Shown: piece after piece, positions 6,719 to 12,131 of the stretch
Numbering within the stretch: position 1 is the stretch's first letter
Layout: the number at the start of each line of letters is the position of its first letter
NCBI GenBank assembly: GCA_030447125.1
Contig: JAUJLZ010000035.1
Span: forward strand, 1-12,131
Source of the DNA: Acidimicrobiales bacterium
GTDB taxonomy: Bacteria > Actinomycetota > Acidimicrobiia > Acidimicrobiales > CADCSY01
Reading direction: 5' to 3'
Length of the DNA: 12,131 nucleotides
The notes under the pieces: generated by a model
Seen by the model: only the letters and a program-made list of their open reading frames with translations
Database searches by the model: none
What the model was told of the DNA's origin: nothing
Made by a program: the position numbers and the translations under genes

Positions 6719-6730
6719 GCAGGCCATTGA
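6548..6730 (+). CDS. Small CVDC zinc-ribbon protein (60 aa), intact copy
   Basis: A 60-residue protein with two CxxC pairs: C9-V-D-C12 in IVCVDCGGMCRRVPF and C38-V-D-C41 in RCVDCLDMWYLEVDEEDLDG, plus an extra Cys16. The spacing of 25 residues between pairs fits a zinc ribbon. Between them lies PPELGWQPGDLV, a turn-rich loop, and the C-terminus is acidic. The start is ATG 6548; GTG directly before it is possible, and neither has a proper Shine-Dalgarno at normal spacing. I do not recognise the family. It is a paralogue of the damaged copy at 4726. It ends 6 bases from the stop of the convergent putA-type gene with no terminator between them. Function unknown; a nucleic-acid or protein-binding accessory role is only an inference from the fold. 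Confidence 0.75.
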   Translation: MAVADTIVCVDCGGMCRRVPFDPPELGWQPGDLVSYRCVDCLDMWYLEVDEEDLDGTAGH

Positions 6731-6736
6731 GTCGGA

Positions 6737-9718
6737 TCAGTCACCGTCGCCCGGGGCGAAGCCTTGGCGCAGGGTGTTCTCGCTCACGGTCACGGGGTCG
6801 AGGAACTGGAGGAGGTAGTCCGGACCTCCGGCCTTGGAACCGACGCCCGACAACCCCAGCCCACCGAAGGGCTGGCGCCCGACCACCGCCCCGGTGATGG
6901 GACGGTTGACGTAGACGTTGCCGGCCCGCAGCTCCCGCACGGCCCGGTCGATGTGGGAGGGCGACCTCGACACCACGCCGGCGGTGAGGGCGTAGTGGCG
7001 GTGGTTGGCCAGCGCCACGGCCTCGTCGAACGTGCCCACCCGCATCACCGCCAACACCGGCCCGAAGATCTCCTCGGTGGCCAGCGGGCTGTCCGGGTCG
7101 ACGTCGGCCACGATCGTCGGCCCCACGAAGAAGCCGGGCGACGGTACGTCGTCGCGGGCCAGGACCACCCGGCCGTGCGTGCCTGCCGCCTCCACGTGGG
7201 AACGGACCCGGGCGTAGGCGTCGCCGTCGATGAGCGGGCCCACGTCGACACCCATCTCGCGGGGGTGGCCGATGCGCAGCTCGGAGCTCCGGGCCACCAA
7301 GCGCTCGATCAGGGGCTCGGCCGAGCCACCCCGGTCGACCACGATCAGGCGGGAGCAGGCCGAGCACTTTTGGCCCGAGTAGCCGAACGCTGAGGTGACC
7401 ACGAGGGGCACGGCCTGATCGAGATCGGCGTCGGCGTCGACGATGATGGCGTTCTTGCCGCCCATCTCGGCCACGACCCGTTTGACCTGGTGCTGGCCGG
7501 GGCGATGCTTTGCAGCCGCCTCCACGATCTCTAGGCCCACGGGCAGGGAGCCGGTGAAGGCGATGAACGACACCGCCGGGTGCCTGACGAGGCGGGCGCC
7601 GACGTCGCCCTGGCCCGGGAGGAAGCCGAGCACGCCCTCGGGCAGTCCTGCGGCCAGGAGGGCCTCGACCAGCTTGGCCGCCACCGCCGGCGTCTGCTCG
7701 GCTGGTTTGAACACCACGGTGTTGCCCGTGACCAGGGCCGCCGCCACCATGCCGGTGGGGATGGCCAGGGGGAAGTTCCACGGCGAGATGACCACGCCCA
7801 CCCCCCGGCCCCGGTAGGCCATGGCGTTGCCCTCTCCCGGCGGGGAGGCGACCTCGGCCCCGGTATCGAGGCGCAGCATCTGGCGGCCGTAGTACTCGAG
7901 GAAGTCGATGGCCTCGCACACGTCGGCATCGGCATCCGGCCACGGTTTGCCAGCCTCGAAGACCTCCAGAGCCGCCAGCTCGTTGCGCCGCCCCCGCATC
8001 CATGCCGCGGCCCGGAACAGCACGGCGGCGCGCTCCGCCGCGGGTGTGGTCCGCCACCCGGGCCAGGCGTCGACCGCGGCGCCCACCGCCTCGTCGACCT
8101 CGCTCGGCCCACAGCGGGCCGAGGAGGCCACGACCCTCGACGGTTCGGCCGGGTCGACCGAGGAGATCGTGGCCGCCGTGCTCACCCGGCGCCCCCCGAT
8201 GACCGCCGGGACGACCGTCCCCGAGCCGCGGCTGCGCATCCGCTCGACGGCGAGGCCGAACCGGTGCCGCAGGGCCGGGTCGCGCCACTCCGTCACCGGC
8301 TCCGGGTGGTACGCACCAGGCGACGACGGGTCGGTGTCCCGGCGGGGAGCGGGGGCGGATCGATCACCGTCGGGCTCGGCCTCAGGGGGCTCGAGAAGCT
8401 CGTCAAGGGCCTGGCCCTCGACGAACCGGCGACGCACGAAGCTCTCGTTGGCCGTGTTCTCGAGCAACCTCCGGACCAGGTAGGCCATTCCCGGCACCAG
8501 GTCACCCACGGGTGCGTAGACCCGCAGACGCAGGTCCTGGCGGCGGACGGCGGTGTGGATGGGCTCGGCCATGCCGTAGAGGAGCTGGATCTCGTAGCCA
8601 TGGTCGGGGATGCCCAGGGCCCGGGCGTACTGCACGGCGTAGGCGATGGAGCGGAGGTTGTGGGTGCCAAAGGCAGCCCGTACCTGGCCGTGGTGGTCGT
8701 GGAGCAGCCGGGTGCAGCGCTCGTAGTTGGCGTCGGTCTCCTCCTTGCGGGCGTAGACCGGCACCGGCCAGCCGGCGGCCCGGGCCGTGATCGTCTCGGT
8801 GTCCCAGTAGGCACCCTTGACCAGGCGCACCGTGATGGGCCGGGGCCGGGAGGCCGACCAGGCGATGAGCTCCGAGAGGTCACGCAACGAGCTGCGGGTG
8901 TAGGCCTGGACCACGACACCGGCTTCCACGCTCGCCAGCTCGGGCTCGTCGAGCAGCTCGCGGAACAGCTGCAGGGTGAGGTCTTTCACGTCGTAGTGCT
9001 CGGCGTCGAGATTGACGAAGGCCCCGGCCCGCAGGGCCTGGCCCAAGATCAGTCGCAGCCGGCCTTTGGCCTGGGCCAACCCCTCCGACGCGGTCAAGGG
9101 GGCATAGCGCGAGGCCAGAGCGGTCGGCTTGACGCTGACGTTGACCCGGGGCAGCGGCCCGAGGTCGTCGTACTCGAGGCGCTCGTCCGGCGGCCAGCTG
9201 TGGCTGCGGACACCGAGCACGGCCAGGAGCTGCTCCACCTGGGCGGCGTAGCCGTCGGCCTCCTCCTCGGTGAGGGTCTTCTCGCCCAGGAGGTCGACGG
9301 TGAAGGCGCGGCCACCTCGCCACAGGCCCTCCAGGCGCTCGACGGCGGCCTCGGGGTCGGCACCGGCGATGAACTGCTGGGCCACCCGCCGGATGTTCCG
9401 GCGAGCCAGCGAGGCGGCCGCGGCCCGGCCCAGGGGCAGGTGCTCGGCTGCGCCGAGACCGAGGTCGAGGAGCCTGGGGGCGTCGCTGCCCTCGAAGTAC
9501 TCCGAGAGGTGCCGGAGCACATCGGCGTCGTCGACCGTGGCCGGGAAGACGTCGACGAAACGGAACAGCTGGGTCTTGAACGACGGGTGGGACATGGCCC
9601 ACTCCAGCATCTGCTCGGTCCACCGCGACGACTCCACCACCCGGGAGCGGGAGGAGTCACCCGCCTCGGCCAGGCGACGGGCCAGTGCCGTCACGTCGGC
9701 GTCGAGCGACGCGGTCAT
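6737..9718 (-). CDS. putA: Bifunctional proline dehydrogenase / L-glutamate gamma-semialdehyde dehydrogenase
   Basis: This 993-residue enzyme oxidises proline to glutamate in two steps. Residues about 30-440 are an FAD-dependent proline dehydrogenase barrel with its helical arm: VNVSVKPTALASRYAPL (192-208), FVNLDAEHYDVKDLTLQLFR (234-253), VRLVKGAYWDTE (297-308), AAFGTHNLRSIAYA (348-361), YEIQLLYGMAEP (375-386) and RVYAPVGDLVPGMAYLVRRL (399-418). A Pro/Asp-rich linker (about 441-480) leads to the NAD-dependent aldehyde dehydrogenase: VVISPWNFPLAIPTGM (642-657), FIAFTGS (718-724), EMGGKN with catalytic Glu751, SGQKCSACSR with catalytic Cys785, EEIFGPV (882-888) and NRPITGAVVGRQPFGGLGLSG (938-958). 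No N-terminal ribbon-helix-helix domain is present, so it should not be an autorepressor like enterobacterial PutA. The start is ATG 9718. It stands alone and is transcribed away from the GMC/lamin-tail side. Confidence 0.95.
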   Translation of the reverse strand: MTASLDADVTALARRLAEAGDSSRSRVVESSRWTEQMLEWAMSHPSFKTQLFRFVDVFPATVDDADVLRHLSEYFEGSDAPRLLDLGLGAAEHLPLGRAAAASLARRNIRRVAQQFIAGADPEAAVERLEGLWRGGRAFTVDLLGEKTLTEEEADGYAAQVEQLLAVLGVRSHSWPPDERLEYDDLGPLPRVNVSVKPTALASRYAPLTASEGLAQAKGRLRLILGQALRAGAFVNLDAEHYDVKDLTLQLFRELLDEPELASVEAGVVVQAYTRSSLRDLSELIAWSASRPRPITVRLVKGAYWDTETITARAAGWPVPVYARKEETDANYERCTRLLHDHHGQVRAAFGTHNLRSIAYAVQYARALGIPDHGYEIQLLYGMAEPIHTAVRRQDLRLRVYAPVGDLVPGMAYLVRRLLENTANESFVRRRFVEGQALDELLEPPEAEPDGDRSAPAPRRDTDPSSPGAYHPEPVTEWRDPALRHRFGLAVERMRSRGSGTVVPAVIGGRRVSTAATISSVDPAEPSRVVASSARCGPSEVDEAVGAAVDAWPGWRTTPAAERAAVLFRAAAWMRGRRNELAALEVFEAGKPWPDADADVCEAIDFLEYYGRQMLRLDTGAEVASPPGEGNAMAYRGRGVGVVISPWNFPLAIPTGMVAAALVTGNTVVFKPAEQTPAVAAKLVEALLAAGLPEGVLGFLPGQGDVGARLVRHPAVSFIAFTGSLPVGLEIVEAAAKHRPGQHQVKRVVAEMGGKNAIIVDADADLDQAVPLVVTSAFGYSGQKCSACSRLIVVDRGGSAEPLIERLVARSSELRIGHPREMGVDVGPLIDGDAYARVRSHVEAAGTHGRVVLARDDVPSPGFFVGPTIVADVDPDSPLATEEIFGPVLAVMRVGTFDEAVALANHRHYALTAGVVSRSPSHIDRAVRELRAGNVYVNRPITGAVVGRQPFGGLGLSGVGSKAGGPDYLLQFLDPVTVSENTLRQGFAPGDGD

Positions 9719-9791
9719 GCTCCGAGGGTAGAGGGACTGTTCCTCCCCCCTTCACCTGCGGGTCGCTTCGAGGACAGCTCGCCTTCCTAGG

Positions 9792-10064
9792 TTGTCCGTT
9801 GCCCCCCCTTCCGAAGAGAACAAGGCACTGGAGCTGACCAACCCCGGCAATGCGCCTGTCGACCTCGCCTCCTCCGGCTACCCCGTGCAGATGTACTTCA
9901 ACGGCAACACGACGGTCGGCACCAAGGACGTCACCCTCACCGTCGACCGGGCCACCAAGGACGTGGTCGACACCGGGGTGAACCTGGTCGACACCGTCGT
10001 GCGCCGCCTTGGGGCGAGCCCGCCGGTCGATCCCCAGGTGGAGGGTCGCCTGACCCTGGGGTGA
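9792..10064 (+). pseudogene. Lamin-tail-domain fragment
   Basis: A 90-residue frame opening at TTG 9792. Residues 9-38 (NKALELTNPGNAPVDLASSG, then YPVQMYFNGNTTVG) look like the lamin-tail-like (LTD) domain found at the N-terminus of secreted nucleases and surface proteins, where the motif is roughly NKAIEIYN..G..VDLAAGGY.VQMY.NG. The rest (VTLTVDRATKDVVDTGVNLV ... VDPQVEGRLTLG) is not recognised. There is no signal peptide, the domain's first strand is absent and no nuclease domain follows, so this is most likely an internal piece of a larger lost gene. The frame ends 9 bases before the convergent GMC stop. A real short protein cannot be ruled out. Confidence 0.45.
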
Positions 10065-10073
10065 CCTGGGTGC

Positions 10074-12038
10074 TCAGGATCGGGCTGGGGCCAGCACCTG
10101 GGCCAGTCGGGTGGCGTTCAGGTGGGCGATGGCCTCGATGGTGATCATGGGGTTGACACCCGAGGCGGTCGGGAAGGTCGAGCCGTCGCACACGTAGACG
10201 CTCCGGGCATCCCATGTCTCGCCCTCCGGGTTGCACGCCGAGTCGCTCGGCGAGGCGCCCATGCGCGCCGATCCCATGATGTGGAACGAGGTGAAGGTGC
10301 ACTGCCCGGCGCCCCAACCGCAGCGGTCGGCTGCCGCCAGGAACCCGGCCCGGCCTCGCCCCTTGCCCGGCTCGTAGGCGACCCCGTCCTTGTGGGCGGA
10401 GAACACCGAGACGGCACCGGCGGCCTCCAGCACCTGGGCCGCCCCGTCCAGGCCGGTGCGGACGTGGCCGATGTCGAAGTCGTTGAGCCGGTAGTGGACC
10501 ACCGGCTGGCCGTCTCGACCGACGCGCACCTCGCCCTCGCTGCTGTCCCGCAGCAACAGGCCGATGGGCACCAGGTGGGCGAGGCGGCCCATCAGCTCCT
10601 CGTGCTGGCGGGCGCTCCTCCATGGCGAGTACATGGCCAGCACGCTCGGGTGGAACGGCGCTGACTCCAGCTTCATGCCGTAGCCGCCGTGGAGGTCGGC
10701 CAGCTCGTCGGAGTAGACGGCCTGCATCACGCCCTCCCACGGGCGGATCTCCTCTTCGAAGACTCCGGCCACGCCCGTCACCGGGTGCAGGCGGAGGTGG
10801 CGGCCGATGTTGGGGTTCTCCAGCCCCGAACGCCGCAGCAGGGCGGGGGTGTGCACGGCCCCGGCGGCCACCACCACGGCCCGGGCCCGCACGCGCACCT
10901 CGTGGCCGTCGCGGGTCCGGGCCTGCACACCACGGGCCCGACCGTGCTCGATGCTCACCCGCTCGGCCCGGGTGTTCACCAGGATGCGGGCCCCCTTCCG
11001 CCAGGCGTCGGCCAGCCACGTCTTGGTGGTCGACTGCTTGGCCCCGGCCAGGCAGCCGAAGGGGCTGAACCCGCAGACCGCGTCCTCACAGCCCCTCACG
11101 TTGCGAGGCATGAGGTCGGCATGCCACCCGAGGGAGTCCAGGCCCTGCTTCATGACCTGCTCACGCCGGGACGGCCGGCTGTGGTCGGTGGTGACGCCCA
11201 GGCGCTGCCACACCGCGTCCAGGCTGGCGGTGTAGTCGTCCGAGGCCAGGGCGGGCACCCCGTGCGCGGCCCACTCCGCCCGGATCGCGTCCTGGGTGCG
11301 AAAGGCGGTGGTGAAGTTCACCACGGTCCCCCCGCCCAGGCAGGCCCCGGCGTAGAGCCCCACGCTCTGGTCGGCCGTGGCCAGGGCGGCGGCGCCCAGG
11401 TACAGGCGCGCGTACCCGCCGAGCTCGGAGCCGTCGAAGTCGCCGTCGTCCAGGTAGTCACCGGCCTCGAGGACGACCACGTCGAGGCCGGCCTCGGCCA
11501 GCACCGCCGCCGCCGTCCCACCGCCGGCGCCCGAGCCCACCACGCACACGTCGCAGTCGAGGGTGGTCTCCCGGTCGACCGCCAGGGTCTGGATCTCCTT
11601 GGGGGAAGGGTCGGATGCCCGTCCGGGAGGGCCCGGGTAGCCCATCGGGTCCCAGGCCGGGTTGCGCCCGTCGGCCGCCGGGAGCATGTAGGCCAGCGCC
11701 GTGACCGCCTTGCGCAGGGCCTGGAAGGCGGCCCGGCGCTGGGGCAGGCGGCTGTCGCACCACGAGAGCAGGACGGCCTCCCGATCGGCCTGGGACAGGT
11801 CACCGAAGTGACGGAAGCCGCCGCCGCCGGCCAGGGTGAGCGCCCGGGTGTCCCACAGCGAGAGCAAGACCTGGAGCTGCCTGCGCTCAGCGGCCCGGAG
11901 GTTGGTGGCGGCGACTTCGAGGAAGGCATCGGGCACCCCCAGGCGGCTGGCGGAGGGACGCCCGTCCGAGCCCGGGACGAAGGTGTCGCTGATGTCGGCC
12001 AGGGCCCGCCGGACCCGGCGGGTGGAAGTGATGCTCAC
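10074..12038 (-). CDS. GMC family FAD-dependent oxidoreductase (long-chain alcohol oxidase-like)
   Basis: A 654-residue flavoenzyme of the glucose-methanol-choline family. Residues about 35-120 form a helical N-terminal region (FLEVAATNLRAAERRQLQVL, LSQADREAVLLSW) like that preceding the FAD domain in fatty-alcohol-oxidase relatives. The FAD-binding Rossmann motif is CDVCVVGSGAGGGTAAAVLA (162-181) with Glu191 at the end of the second strand. GACLGGGTVVNF (231-242), PRNVRGCEDAVCGFSPFGC (311-329) and VVAAGAVHTPALLRRSG (389-405) follow. The C-terminal substrate domain has SFHIMGSARMG with the catalytic His586 and GVNPMITIEA with the partner Asn629. The substrate is probably a long-chain or sterol-type alcohol, by family only. 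The start is GTG 12038, overlapping the previous gene's TGA as GTGA, which implies translational coupling. A fragment related to this gene sits near 5818-5976. Confidence 0.93.
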   Translation of the reverse strand: MSITSTRRVRRALADISDTFVPGSDGRPSASRLGVPDAFLEVAATNLRAAERRQLQVLLSLWDTRALTLAGGGGFRHFGDLSQADREAVLLSWCDSRLPQRRAAFQALRKAVTALAYMLPAADGRNPAWDPMGYPGPPGRASDPSPKEIQTLAVDRETTLDCDVCVVGSGAGGGTAAAVLAEAGLDVVVLEAGDYLDDGDFDGSELGGYARLYLGAAALATADQSVGLYAGACLGGGTVVNFTTAFRTQDAIRAEWAAHGVPALASDDYTASLDAVWQRLGVTTDHSRPSRREQVMKQGLDSLGWHADLMPRNVRGCEDAVCGFSPFGCLAGAKQSTTKTWLADAWRKGARILVNTRAERVSIEHGRARGVQARTRDGHEVRVRARAVVVAAGAVHTPALLRRSGLENPNIGRHLRLHPVTGVAGVFEEEIRPWEGVMQAVYSDELADLHGGYGMKLESAPFHPSVLAMYSPWRSARQHEELMGRLAHLVPIGLLLRDSSEGEVRVGRDGQPVVHYRLNDFDIGHVRTGLDGAAQVLEAAGAVSVFSAHKDGVAYEPGKGRGRAGFLAAADRCGWGAGQCTFTSFHIMGSARMGASPSDSACNPEGETWDARSVYVCDGSTFPTASGVNPMITIEAIAHLNATRLAQVLAPARS

Positions 12039-12131
12039 AGCCAGATCATCGCATCCGCCTCGGCCGGGGTGGCGGTGTTGCGCGCAGTGTCACCACTGCC
12101 CTCGGCCAGGTGTTGCACGTGAGCCAGAGGC
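12035..12131 (-). CDS. C-terminal end of an upstream gene, unknown product
   Basis: The last 31 codons of a minus-strand gene that enters from beyond the right edge: PLAHVQHLAEGSGDTARN, then TATPAEADAMIWL and TGA at 12037-12035. The stop overlaps the GMC start in a 4-base GTGA arrangement, typical of operon neighbours, and third positions are GC-rich. Too little is visible to name the product. It most likely forms an operon with the GMC oxidoreductase. Confidence 0.6.
   Translation of the reverse strand, partial: PLAHVQHLAEGSGDTARNTATPAEADAMIWL

Noticed and set aside
4709..6730. The repeat-flanked 1.8 kb block as a mobile element or transposon.
   Set aside because: The repeats are diverged protein-coding paralogues, with no transposase, no terminal inverted repeats and no visible target-site duplication.
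7580..9790. A 736-codon plus-strand open frame opposite the proline-catabolism gene.
   Set aside because: No recognisable domain; it mirrors the codons of the PRODH/P5CDH gene, whose catalytic motifs are clear.
10066..10120. A GGTGCT...AGCACC inverted repeat near the convergent ends at 10064/10074 as a possible terminator.
   Set aside because: The stem is only 6 bases with a long loop, lies mostly inside the GMC coding region and has no T-run.

Overview
The window is very GC-rich with strong G/C preference at third codon positions. Together with a RecC-type exonuclease subunit, a PRODH–P5CDH fusion, a GMC oxidoreductase of the alcohol-oxidase type and a ferredoxin–MBL protein, this suggests a high-GC actinobacterium, perhaps of the class Acidimicrobiia. 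The phylum is inferred from composition and gene content; the class is a guess.

Layout, left to right. Positions 1-482 (+) hold the broken 3' end of a secreted-type beta-propeller gene: two fragments in different frames with sequence missing between them. Positions 507-4079 (-) hold a full-length recC whose expected partners recB and recD are not next to it. Positions 4080-4660 form a lower-GC stretch with no confident gene at first, then two overlapping small (+) genes, the second a 56-residue zinc ribbon. Positions 4726-4956 (+) hold a damaged copy of a second small zinc-ribbon gene; its intact paralogue lies at 6548-6730 (+). Between the two copies are a ferredoxin/MBL-fold fusion gene (4925-5800, +), a short remnant of a GMC oxidoreductase with its segments in swapped order (about 5818-5976, -), and a YjbR/MmcQ-type gene (5933-6328, -). 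Positions 6737-9718 (-) encode a bifunctional proline dehydrogenase / glutamate-semialdehyde dehydrogenase. Positions 9792-10064 (+) hold a lamin-tail-domain fragment. Positions 10074-12038 (-) encode an intact GMC oxidoreductase, overlapped by 4 bases by the end of an upstream (-) gene that leaves the window.

Functionally this is mostly housekeeping and catabolic material: DNA break repair (recC), proline to glutamate oxidation, and alcohol or sterol oxidation by a flavoenzyme. There is no clear multi-gene system. What stands out is decay and rearrangement: four gene remnants, a duplicated small zinc-ribbon gene of unrecognised family, and tiny zinc-ribbon genes hidden in overlaps. I see no CRISPR array, tRNA, rRNA, insertion sequence or convincing terminator.
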